DNA of 64,000 nucleotides from an uncultured Ellagibacter sp. (GTDB taxonomy: Bacteria > Actinomycetota > Coriobacteriia > Coriobacteriales > Eggerthellaceae): positions 1 to 64,000 of the forward strand of contig NZ_CAKUBT010000010.1 of NCBI RefSeq assembly GCF_934643285.1, in the 5' to 3' direction. Position 1 is the first letter of the stretch; every line of letters starts with the position of its first letter. The notes beneath the pieces were generated by a model that was not told the origin of the DNA, did not search any database, and saw only the letters and a list, made by a program, of their open reading frames with translations. Below, piece by piece: positions 8,911-15,832 of the stretch. The position numbers were made by a program, and so were the translations under genes.

Positions 8911-9833
8911 TATGCCGCAACGCCGCTTGCAAGGACGATGGCCGTCGTCGCGACGATGCCGAGGATGATGGTGATTGCGTTCGCGAGCCCCGCCAAGCCG
9001 AAATCGCCATCCGACCAGAGCGTGAACGTCGGACCCATAGCGCTCGCCGGCGCCCAAAGAAGCATCACGATGACGATGCGCGTGGTTGCGTCGAAGGGTA
9101 GAAACGCGAAGACGAGGGCGCTTGCCACGATGGACACGACGACGCGAAGCCCGATAAGGCGCGCCACCTTCGCGAGTTTCTCGCGGCTGACCTCGAAACG
9201 GATCATGAGACCCAGCATGAACATCGCTAGGAACGAGTTCGCGTTCGCGATGGGCGCGGTGAACTGCACGACCGCGTCGGGGATGTGGATTCCCGCCACC
9301 GCGAGCACGATGAGGATGATGTAAGCATCGAACGCAATTGACTTCGCGAGTCGTTTCGTGACGAACCTCACTGGATGCTCGACGGGTCCCTTGCCCTCGA
9401 CGAGGCCGGTGAGCGCGTAGGAGCCGCCAGTCATCATGATGGCGTTGCCCGCATCGAACAGGCAGGTGGTCACCGCGAGCTGTGCGGGGAAGAGCGTCTG
9501 CACGAAGGGCAAGCAGAAGCACCCGATGTTGAAGCCGCAGCAGTTGAGCAGGTAGAACACGCGGTCGCGACGCTCGGAGCGGCGGGTGAGCCCGAGCACG
9601 GCAAGGAAGGGGATAAGAGCGCAGGCAAGTCCGAGCGGAACGAGGATGAGCAGGTCATGAGTGAACTCCGCCGCGCCGAACGCGTGGACGATCGCGCAAG
9701 GCAGGGTGAAGGTGAACACGATCTTGCTCACGCACTGCTCGGGGCGCGGTCCAAGCGCTCGCGATCGTCCCGCCAGATGACCTGCGACAATGATGGCGAC
9801 AAATGCCGCCACTTTCAACATGACTTCTTCCAT
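8910..9833 (-). CDS. AEC-family transporter (auxin efflux carrier-like)
   Basis: This 307-residue hydrophobic protein has about ten predicted helices in two five-helix halves, as in the AEC/BART superfamily. Bacterial members move malate, other dicarboxylates or amino acids. A second in-frame ATG lies four codons in (MLKV). The first is kept, although its Shine-Dalgarno spacing is poor. It lies between the NSS transporter and ilvA. A second AEC gene occurs at 18611-19546. The substrate is unknown. Confidence 0.85.
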   Translation of the reverse strand: MEEVMLKVAAFVAIIVAGHLAGRSRALGPRPEQCVSKIVFTFTLPCAIVHAFGAAEFTHDLLILVPLGLACALIPFLAVLGLTRRSERRDRVFYLLNCCGFNIGCFCLPFVQTLFPAQLAVTTCLFDAGNAIMMTGGSYALTGLVEGKGPVEHPVRFVTKRLAKSIAFDAYIILIVLAVAGIHIPDAVVQFTAPIANANSFLAMFMLGLMIRFEVSREKLAKVARLIGLRVVVSIVASALVFAFLPFDATTRIVIVMLLWAPASAMGPTFTLWSDGDFGLAGLANAITIILGIVATTAIVLASGVAA

Positions 9834-9862
9834 GCCTTCGAATCACTGTCCTTCCAAAAGCA

Positions 9863-9897
9863 GACAGGGGCGAACCAGCGAGAGGTTCGCCCCTGTC
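9863..9897 (-). terminator. Intrinsic terminator of ilvA
   Basis: A 14-bp perfect stem (9863-9876 with 9884-9897) has a 7-nt loop. Read on the minus strand it is followed by TGCTTTT. It lies 55 bp beyond the ilvA stop. Confidence 0.8.
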
Positions 9898-9952
9898 GTG
9901 GGGTGGTGCCTTATGCTTTGCGGGCGGGACACAACACTCGCCCGACCTGCGC

Positions 9953-11185
9953 TTACAGATGCGCCTGGATGACGCGTGGGCGGAAGCCCTTCGCTTCGAG
10001 CGCCTCGACGATCTGCTGCTTGTGCGCGGTGCCGAACGCCTCGATGGTCACGCGCAGCTCCACGGCGGCGTTGCGGTTGGTCGTGACGAACTGGTTGTGA
10101 TCGAGTCGAACGACGTTGCCCTTGCTCTCGGCGATGACCTGGGCGACATTGACGAGCTCGCCAGGGCGGTCGGGCAGGAGCACGCTGACCGTGAAGATGC
10201 GGTCGCGCTGGATCAGTCCGTGCTGCACGACCGACGACATCGTGATGACGTCCATGTTGCCGCCCGAGAGGATCGACACGACCTTCTTCCCCGTGCAGTC
10301 GAGATGGCGCAGCGCGGCGACGGTGAGAAGCCCCGAGTTCTCCACGATCATCTTGTGGTTCTCCACCATGTCGAGGAACGCCACGATGAGCTCCTCGTCT
10401 TCGACCGTGATGATCCCGTCGAGGTTTCGCTGGAGATAGGGGAAGATCTTGTCGCCCGGCTCCTGCACGGCGGTGCCATCGGCGATGGTGCTCACATGCG
10501 GCAGTTTCACGACATGCCCCGCCTCGAGCGAGGCCTTCATGCATGCGGCCCCCGCAGGTTCCACGCCGATCACCTTGATGTGCGGGTTTAAGAGCTTGGC
10601 CAGGGTCGACACGCCCGTTGCAAGCCCGCCGCCGCCGATGGGCACCAAGATGTAGTCGACAAGCGGCAGCTCCTGCACGATTTCCATCGCGATGGTGCCT
10701 TGGCCGGTGGCGACGCCCAGGTCGTTGAAGGGGTGCACGAAGGTGAGCTCGCGCTCCTCGGCCAGCTCGAGCGCGCGGGCGTAGGCATCGTCGTACACGT
10801 CGCCTGCGAGCACGACCTCAGCTCCGAGCGCTTTGGTGCGCTCCACCTTGATATAGGGGGTCGTTGCGGGCATGACGATGGTGGCAGGCACGCCGTAGCG
10901 CTGCGCCGCGTAGGCCACGCCCTGCGCGTGGTTGCCGGCCGACGCGGTGATGAGGCCGCGCTTGCGCTCGTCGTCTGAGAGCGTGCTGATCTTGTAGTAT
11001 GCGCCACGCACCTTGTAGGCGCCGGTGCGCTGCATGTTCTCCGGCTTGAAGAAGACGCGATTGCCCGCGATCTCGCTGAAGTGCGGGCTCTCGATGAGCT
11101 TGGTCTCCTGGGTGACCTCGCGAACTTTGTGGGCCGCCTGCTCGAAGGCGGGCAGGGTGAGCATTTCCTGAGCTTCGTCCGACAT
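9953..11185 (-). CDS. ilvA: Threonine ammonia-lyase (threonine deaminase)
   Basis: This 410-residue PLP enzyme deaminates threonine (and serine) to 2-oxobutyrate and ammonia. The PLP lysine lies in RTGAYKVRGA (about residue 55), the phosphate loop is IGGGGLATG, and a single C-terminal ACT-like domain (about 325-410) follows. One ACT domain and this length suit the catabolic or short form, but a biosynthetic role for isoleucine remains possible. The ATG at 11185 has AAGGAAAA upstream. A longer reading from 11200 lacks one. It diverges from ridA, which clears the reactive enamine this enzyme releases. Confidence 0.93.
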   Translation of the reverse strand: MSDEAQEMLTLPAFEQAAHKVREVTQETKLIESPHFSEIAGNRVFFKPENMQRTGAYKVRGAYYKISTLSDDERKRGLITASAGNHAQGVAYAAQRYGVPATIVMPATTPYIKVERTKALGAEVVLAGDVYDDAYARALELAEERELTFVHPFNDLGVATGQGTIAMEIVQELPLVDYILVPIGGGGLATGVSTLAKLLNPHIKVIGVEPAGAACMKASLEAGHVVKLPHVSTIADGTAVQEPGDKIFPYLQRNLDGIITVEDEELIVAFLDMVENHKMIVENSGLLTVAALRHLDCTGKKVVSILSGGNMDVITMSSVVQHGLIQRDRIFTVSVLLPDRPGELVNVAQVIAESKGNVVRLDHNQFVTTNRNAAVELRVTIEAFGTAHKQQIVEALEAKGFRPRVIQAHL

Positions 11186-11228
11186 CGTTTTTCCTTGCAT
11201 TTCTCAATGGTTCATAAGCGTCCATCAC

Positions 11229-11234
11229 TATAAT
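11229..11234 (+). promoter_or_regulatory. -10 element for ridA
   Basis: A perfect TATAAT lies 67 bp before the ridA start in the 115-bp gap between divergent ilvA and ridA. No convincing -35 is seen at 16-18 bp. Confidence 0.45.
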
Positions 11235-11300
11235 CGTCACATGCGAGAAAACCGCGCAACATTTTCCGAATATGGCGAACTTCAAGAAAGAAGGCACAAT

Positions 11301-11678
11301 ATGAAAACCATCTCCACCACAAACGCGCCGGCGGCGATCGGTCCTTATGCCCAGGGCAACATTGCGGGCGGTCTTCTGTTCGCGAGCGGTCAGATTCCGC
11401 TCGACCCCGAGACGGGCGAGATTGTGGGCTCGACCATCGAGGAGCAGACTGCGCAGGTCATGAAGAACGTGGCCGCGATCCTCGAGGCGGCCGGCACCGA
11501 CTTCGACCACGTGGTGAAGACGACGTGCTTCTTAAACGACATGAACGACTTCGCTGCCTTCAACGCCGAGTACGCGAAGTCCTTCGGCGAGGTGCGCCCC
11601 GCGCGCTCGGCCGTGGCGGTCGAGAAGCTCCCCAAGGGCGCGCTTGTGGAAGTCGAAGTGATCGCTGAGGTGAACTAG
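11301..11678 (+). CDS. ridA: RidA family reactive intermediate/imine deaminase
   Basis: This 125-residue protein hydrolyses 2-aminoacrylate and 2-aminocrotonate, toxic enamine/imine products of PLP dehydratases, to 2-oxoacids and ammonia. Family marks include the N-terminal AIGPYAQG, the FASGQIPLDP stretch and the catalytic arginine in RPARSAV (about residue 102). It acts as a cytosolic trimer. ATG 11301 is preferred because AAGAAGG lies seven bases upstream. An in-frame ATG at 11241 would add 20 unconserved residues. Divergent placement next to ilvA fits its substrate. Confidence 0.94.
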   Translation: MKTISTTNAPAAIGPYAQGNIAGGLLFASGQIPLDPETGEIVGSTIEEQTAQVMKNVAAILEAAGTDFDHVVKTTCFLNDMNDFAAFNAEYAKSFGEVRPARSAVAVEKLPKGALVEVEVIAEVN

Positions 11679-11702
11679 CCTCTTCGCGCAAGCGGTTCGG
11701 CG

Positions 11703-11708
11703 TATAAT
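11703..11708 (+). promoter_or_regulatory. -10 element for the universal stress gene
   Basis: TATAAT lies 59 bp upstream of the uspA-type start, between ridA and that gene. No clear -35 accompanies it. Confidence 0.45.
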
Positions 11709-11766
11709 GGTGCTGCAGGGTTCGCGTGCGAGCATTGCGCGAACGGTCGTTTGAAAGGAGCACCTC

Positions 11767-12243
11767 ATGCTGTACAGCAAGATTATGGTTCCCTACGATG
11801 GTTCCGAGCACGCGAAACATGCCCTCGAATATGCGAAGGACCTCGCGGCGATCTCCGATGCGAAGATCGCGATCGTGCATGTGGTGCCTTCGGGCGTCAT
11901 GGGCGTCGACCAGATCGGCACGGAGGGGTCCCTTGACGGCGTCCCGTTCGGCATGCTGAACTACGAGCAGTACGAGGGCGTGGTTCGGGCAGCGCTTGAC
12001 CAGGCGAAAGAGAAGGTCACGGAGAACCTGGTGGGCCTTGTCGAGGACATCGCCGACATCGCGACCATCGATGTTGTTGCAGGAACTGCCCCCGCCGAGG
12101 CGCTTGCGCGCTACGCTGACAAGAACGGCTGCGACTTGATCGTCATGGGCCGACGCGGCCTGGGCGCCATTCGCGGCATGCTCGGAAGCGTGAGTTTCGG
12201 GCTTCTACGCTCGACGGAAGTTCCCGTTCTGACGGTAAAATAG
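11767..12243 (+). CDS. Universal stress protein (UspA family)
   Basis: This 158-residue single-domain USP has the alpha/beta Rossmann-like fold. The N-terminus IMVPYDGSEHAKHAL provides the adenine-binding aspartate. Near the C-terminus the G-2x-G-9x-G-S pattern of ATP-binding USPs is present (GRRG..GSVSFGLL). Such proteins dimerise and modulate stress survival, but no specific role can be read here. AAAGGAG precedes the ATG. It follows ridA and precedes a GNAT gene, probably as its own unit with the TATAAT at 11703. Confidence 0.92.
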   Translation: MLYSKIMVPYDGSEHAKHALEYAKDLAAISDAKIAIVHVVPSGVMGVDQIGTEGSLDGVPFGMLNYEQYEGVVRAALDQAKEKVTENLVGLVEDIADIATIDVVAGTAPAEALARYADKNGCDLIVMGRRGLGAIRGMLGSVSFGLLRSTEVPVLTVK

Positions 12244-12264
12244 GTAAATAGGATTCTAACTTTC

Positions 12265-12786
12265 ATGACTGCACTTGATTTCTCGACTCTTGCGGGTGAG
12301 GGAGCAACGATTCGCCTCGCCACCAAAGAGGACATTCCCGCCATTTGCGACCTGCGTGTCGCCCAATCGCTCGAGTACTGGGGGGTGAACCCCGGCCAGT
12401 CGGAGCTTGCCCATTTCCGAAGCGAGACCGAGGCTCATCTCAGACGCACGCTCGGCGAACGCGTGATGTTCTTGTTCGTCGAGGAGGACGGCGAGATTGC
12501 GTCCATGTCCGGCGTCGAGGTGTTCGATCGCCTGCCGACCTTTGGCGGCGTGTCCGGCGTGCAGCGCACGGCGACGGTGGTTGCCTGCTACACGCGCCCC
12601 GAGTTCCGCGGTCACGGGCATATGGCTGCCATGTTGAGCGCGTGGCCGCTTGTTGCGATGCGCGCGGGGGTCGATGCAATCTATGTGGAAACGCGCAATG
12701 CGACGATGCGCCACGTTGCCGAGAAGACCGGCTACGAGCACGCCTCCGATCGCTTCAGGATGACGATCGAGATGGAAGTCGACTAA
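12265..12786 (+). CDS. GNAT family N-acetyltransferase
   Basis: This 173-residue protein begins its fold with ATIRLATKEDIPAICDLR, a typical beta1-alpha1 of GNAT acyltransferases. The acetyl-CoA pyrophosphate loop is recognisable as the degenerate RPEFRGHGHMAAML (about residues 112-125). Acetyl-CoA would be the donor and the acceptor is unknown. It starts 21 bp after the UspA stop and ends ahead of the perfect hairpin at 12833. The sequence does not place it in a named subfamily. Confidence 0.83.
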   Translation: MTALDFSTLAGEGATIRLATKEDIPAICDLRVAQSLEYWGVNPGQSELAHFRSETEAHLRRTLGERVMFLFVEEDGEIASMSGVEVFDRLPTFGGVSGVQRTATVVACYTRPEFRGHGHMAAMLSAWPLVAMRAGVDAIYVETRNATMRHVAEKTGYEHASDRFRMTIEMEVD

Positions 12787-12832
12787 AGATTGCCGACTGA
12801 GTACGGCTGACGTTTGCGAACTGAGCCTTCAT

Positions 12833-12864
12833 GCGGCGATAGGGGTTGCGGCCCCTATCGCCGC
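12833..12864. terminator. Perfect 13-bp hairpin between convergent genes
   Basis: GCGGCGATAGGGG (12833-12845) pairs with CCCCTATCGCCGC (12852-12864) around a 6-nt loop. It lies between the GNAT gene and the convergent tetR gene. No long U-tract flanks it on either strand, so it may be a bidirectional terminator of moderate strength. Confidence 0.6.
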
Positions 12865-12916
12865 TGTGCGTTTCGGGGCTCTTGTGCGAGGGGCGGCAAA
12901 TTCCCGACCCCTCCCG

Positions 12917-13510
12917 CTACCCGATGAGAGCGCTGTGGAAGAACAGGGTTGAGTTGAGAAGGTCGTCGAACGCGGCGAAGACGACCTTCTTCGTTTCGCG
13001 AAGCGACATTCCTTGGGCGCGGCATTGGCTGAACATGCCGAACAACCCGTTGCACACGAGCGCCGCCGTGAGCGGCGAGGGGTATTTCGGCTCGAGCGCG
13101 TTGCGGTGATTCTGCACGTAATTCTCCACGACACGCACCACGTGGTTGAAGCATGCCGAATGCAAGTAGGGATTCTTCGTCGACGAGCAGTGGATGAAGA
13201 TACCGTCTCTCTGTTCGAAAACGCTGAAGATGCAGGTCAAAAGGTTGTGATAGCTGTTGGTCGGAATCTTTCGCGGATTGTTCTCCGCCTGGAGCTCGCG
13301 ATAGCGTTCCTCGGCCTTCGCCATGTCGTCGCAGAACAGCTCGTCGGCGAGGGCGTACTTGTCGTCGTAATAGGTGTAGAAGGTGATGCGGCTTACGTCG
13401 GCGGCCCGGCACAGCTCGGTGACGGTGATCTTCTCGAACGGCATGGTCACGAGCAATTCGACGAGCGTGCGCTTGATGGTGCGCTTGGTTTTTACGACGC
13501 GCTTATCCAT
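12917..13510 (-). CDS. TetR family transcriptional regulator
   Basis: This 197-residue regulator has an N-terminal helix-turn-helix: KRTLVELLVTMPFEKITV, then ELCRAADVSRITFYTYYDDK, the classic TetR motif (residues about 10-52). The C-terminal region resembles the TetR_C_7-type ligand domain of cryptic regulators such as DhaS. It is transcribed away from degV across a 164-bp gap that contains two AGTTAC direct repeats spaced 12 bp apart near 13535, a possible self-operator. Target and ligand are unknown. Confidence 0.88.
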   Translation of the reverse strand: MDKRVVKTKRTIKRTLVELLVTMPFEKITVTELCRAADVSRITFYTYYDDKYALADELFCDDMAKAEERYRELQAENNPRKIPTNSYHNLLTCIFSVFEQRDGIFIHCSSTKNPYLHSACFNHVVRVVENYVQNHRNALEPKYPSPLTAALVCNGLFGMFSQCRAQGMSLRETKKVVFAAFDDLLNSTLFFHSALIG

Positions 13511-13674
13511 ATCGACCTCACATTACGTCGTAACTGTATAAGTAACTGACATTCTGTCGGGCATTGTAGTTGTTGCAGCAATCGGTTTGGCGTACCTTTA
13601 ATGCGAAACAGATAAGCTACGGAAACTGTCGAGCGCTGTCGGCATCAGGCGCGCATGGGCGGCAAGGGGGAACT

Positions 13675-14505
13675 ATGGTGCGCAGGGTCGTCGTCGACTC
13701 TTCGGCGAATTTGTTCGTCGCAGATACGCAGGATATCGTGTCGGTTCCGATGAAGGTGCGCGTGGGGGAGCGGGAATTTCCCGACGACGAGAACCTCGAC
13801 GTGGGTGAGCTCATCGAGGCGTTCTCGGACGAGGCAGCCGAATCGAGTACGTCGTGCCCGAACATCGCGGAATGGACATCCGCGTTCGCGGGCGCGGACG
13901 AGATCGTCGCTCTTGCCCTCACGAGTAAGATTTCGGGCGGGTACAACTCGGCGCAGGCCGCCGCGAAGCACTACCTGTTCGATCACCCCGAGGCGAAGGC
14001 GTTCGTGCTTGATTCCTTGACGACCGGCCCCGAGCTGGAACTTCTCGCACAGCGCGCCAATGAGCTCGCGCAAAGTGACATGGACTTCGACGATCTGACG
14101 CATGAGCTGCGCCGTTACGCCTCGCGCACGCATCTCATGTTCTCGCTTGAGCGCATCGACAACTTCGTGCGCAACGGACGTGTGAGCCCGATTGTCGCGA
14201 AGGTCGCGGGCGTGCTCGGCGTGCGCATCGTCGGGCAGGCGAGCGAGGAGGGCGAGCTCGGCGTGCTCAACAAGGCGCGCGGAGAGAAGCGTGCGCTCAA
14301 GCAGCTTTTCGAGAACATGGAGACCGTGGGTTTCGTCGGCGGCCGCGTGCGCATCAGACACACCGAGAACCCGAAGATGGCCGAGGCGCTCGCGGCGAAG
14401 ATTCGCGAGATCTGGCCTTCATGCGACATCTGCATCGGCGCCAACCGCGGCCTGTGCTCCTACTACTGCGAGCCCGGCGGCGTTCTCGTGGGCTTCGAAG
14501 GGTAG
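13675..14505 (+). CDS. DegV family fatty-acid-binding protein
   Basis: This 276-residue protein has the DegV two-domain fold. It begins VVVDSSANL, carries the LTSKISGGYNSAQAA loop (about residues 81-95) and the lipid-binding motif ERIDNFVRNGRVSP (about 159-172). Family members (FakB in Staphylococcus) present fatty acids to the kinase FakA. No fakA is in this window. The ATG at 13675 follows AAGGGGG. The longer reading from 13570 has no ribosome binding site. A strong terminator follows. Confidence 0.88.
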   Translation: MVRRVVVDSSANLFVADTQDIVSVPMKVRVGEREFPDDENLDVGELIEAFSDEAAESSTSCPNIAEWTSAFAGADEIVALALTSKISGGYNSAQAAAKHYLFDHPEAKAFVLDSLTTGPELELLAQRANELAQSDMDFDDLTHELRRYASRTHLMFSLERIDNFVRNGRVSPIVAKVAGVLGVRIVGQASEEGELGVLNKARGEKRALKQLFENMETVGFVGGRVRIRHTENPKMAEALAAKIREIWPSCDICIGANRGLCSYYCEPGGVLVGFEG

Positions 14506-14531
14506 CCCAGCCCAATACCGCGGTCCCCGCA

Positions 14532-14575
14532 GCCCCGCTTGTCCCTCGTTGGAATATGGGACAAGCGGGGCTTTT
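14532..14575 (+). terminator. Intrinsic terminator of the degV gene
   Basis: GCCCCGCTTGTCCC (14532-14545) pairs perfectly with GGGACAAGCGGGGC (14558-14571), and TTTT follows. Confidence 0.88.
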
Positions 14576-14601
14576 ATGTTCCATAATGTTGTTGATTACC
14601 A

Positions 14602-14640
14602 TCGTTCAGAATAAAAGTATTCGCGAATATAGCTGAACGA
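14602..14640. promoter_or_regulatory. Inverted repeat upstream of modA, possible operator
   Basis: TCGTTCAG (14602-14609) and CTGAACGA (14633-14640) are exact inverted copies flanking an AT-rich core that contains the palindrome TATTCGCGAATA (14618-14629). It lies just upstream of the putative modA promoter. Position suits a molybdate-responsive regulator such as ModE, but no ModE gene is in the window. Confidence 0.4.
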
Positions 14641-14652
14641 CAACGATTTTCC

Positions 14653-14681
14653 TTGACTATATACTTATAAATAAATAACCT
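14653..14681 (+). promoter_or_regulatory. Candidate modA promoter
   Basis: TTGACT at 14653-14658 lies within a very AT-rich segment (14655-14685). A TAACCT hexamer at 17 bp spacing is a weak -10, and other AT-rich hexamers nearby are possible. The AT content contrasts sharply with the surrounding DNA. Confidence 0.35.
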
Positions 14682-14712
14682 AAGTATCGGTACATCGAAA
14701 AGGGATATGACG

Positions 14713-14811
14713 ATGCGTGCTTGGTTTGAATTCGCGCAAGCCGGAGCTGCTTCGCAAAACGATGTGCTGCGGGCCTTCGCCTTTCGGCGGGGCTCGTATT
14801 CGACCACTTAA
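14713..14811 (+). CDS. Putative 32-residue leader ORF upstream of modA
   Basis: A short ORF reads from ATG 14713 to TAA 14809-14811, with GAAAAGGGA upstream at good spacing. It ends 12 bp before the modA ATG. The product (32 residues, starting MRAWFEFAQAG and ending RRGSYSTT) matches no family I know. Its 3' half overlaps a predicted RNA hairpin (about 14770-14796) just ahead of the modA ribosome binding site. It may therefore be a leader peptide, or simply open by chance within a structured leader. Confidence 0.3.
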   Translation: MRAWFEFAQAGAASQNDVLRAFAFRRGSYSTT

Positions 14812-14823
14812 TGGGAGGAACAC

Positions 14824-15726
14824 ATGAAGAATCAGGTACGCTTGGTGCTGTCCGCCGTGCTCGCGCTTTCGCTCGTCGGGGCGTTCGCGATGTTCGGCTG
14901 CTCCAGCAACACCACCACCGAAAAGAAGGACGATACCGCCAAGACCGAACAGGCCGAGCCGGTTGAGCTCCAGGTCTTCGCCGCAAACTCGCTCTCCAAG
15001 GCCATGGAAGACATCCAGAAGGCCTACATCGAGGACGGCCATGACAACGTCACCTTCAAGGACACCCAGTACAAGTCTTCCGGCGAGCTCAACGAGATGC
15101 TTGGCGCCGGCTCTTATGCCGACCTGCTTATCTCCGCTTCCAAGGGCTCCATGGACACCGCGGTTTCCAAGGGCTATGTGGACGAGTCCACACGCGTCGA
15201 CATGTTCAAGAACGATCTCGTGATGGTGTCTAAGGAAGGCGCCGAGATGAAGGACGTCACCCTTGACGACATCGCGGCTGGCAAGTACGCCATCTGCGTC
15301 GGCGACGACTCCGTCCCGGCTGGCAACTACGCTGCTCAGTCCCTCTCCACCGTGGGCGTCTATGCTCCCGCTGGCGACGACGCCGGCAAGACCGGCAAGG
15401 ACATCACCGGCAAGGGCGGTTCCTATAACACCGATATGGTGAAGGACGGCAAGGTCGTTCTGGACACCTCCGTCGGCAACGTCTGCAAGCATGCGCAGTC
15501 CGGCGACGTCGACATCGCGTTCGTCTACACCTCCGACGTGTATCGCTTCGGTGGCGTGCAGGTCGTCGGCACCGTTCCGGCCGATACCCACAAGAACATC
15601 GTGTACCCTGGTGCCATCACCAAGGACTGCACGAACGTTGAGGCGACCCAGGAATTCCTGGATTGGTGCCTGAACAGCGAGAAAGCTCAGAAGATTTGGC
15701 AGGACTGGGGCTTCGAGTTGGCGTAG
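14824..15726 (+). CDS. modA: Molybdate ABC transporter substrate-binding lipoprotein
   Basis: This 300-residue secreted protein has an N-terminal signal ending in a lipobox-like AMFGC (Cys about residue 21), so it is probably lipid-anchored. The mature part begins ELQVFAANSLSKAMEDI, the standard ModA oxyanion-binding start, with later SSGELNEMLGAGSYADLLISA and AFVYTSDVY segments. It binds molybdate or tungstate and delivers it to ModB. GGGAGGAA precedes the ATG. A terminator-like hairpin and then the modB fusion gene follow. Confidence 0.93.
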   Translation: MKNQVRLVLSAVLALSLVGAFAMFGCSSNTTTEKKDDTAKTEQAEPVELQVFAANSLSKAMEDIQKAYIEDGHDNVTFKDTQYKSSGELNEMLGAGSYADLLISASKGSMDTAVSKGYVDESTRVDMFKNDLVMVSKEGAEMKDVTLDDIAAGKYAICVGDDSVPAGNYAAQSLSTVGVYAPAGDDAGKTGKDITGKGGSYNTDMVKDGKVVLDTSVGNVCKHAQSGDVDIAFVYTSDVYRFGGVQVVGTVPADTHKNIVYPGAITKDCTNVEATQEFLDWCLNSEKAQKIWQDWGFELA

Positions 15727-15767
15727 TATAATCTTCGCTAAGAAGGTTCGTCTTGAAGTAGCAATCT

Positions 15768-15800
15768 GGGGATGGGCGACGCGAATCGCTCATCCCCTTT
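15768..15800 (+). terminator. Hairpin with U-tract between modA and modB
   Basis: GGGGATGGGCGA (15768-15779) pairs with TCGCTCATCCCC (15786-15797) apart from one mismatch, and TTT follows. It sits inside the mod cluster, so it probably lowers modBC expression relative to the abundant binding protein ModA. Confidence 0.7.
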
Positions 15801-15832
15801 CTTGTCCATGGGGTGCAAGGAGAAGGGGTTCC

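Noticed and set aside
14700..14823. Known Moco riboswitch upstream of modA
   Set aside because: I could not match the conserved Moco RNA core by eye. Structure is present, but assigning the class would need a covariance search, so it is reported only as an unclassified leader.
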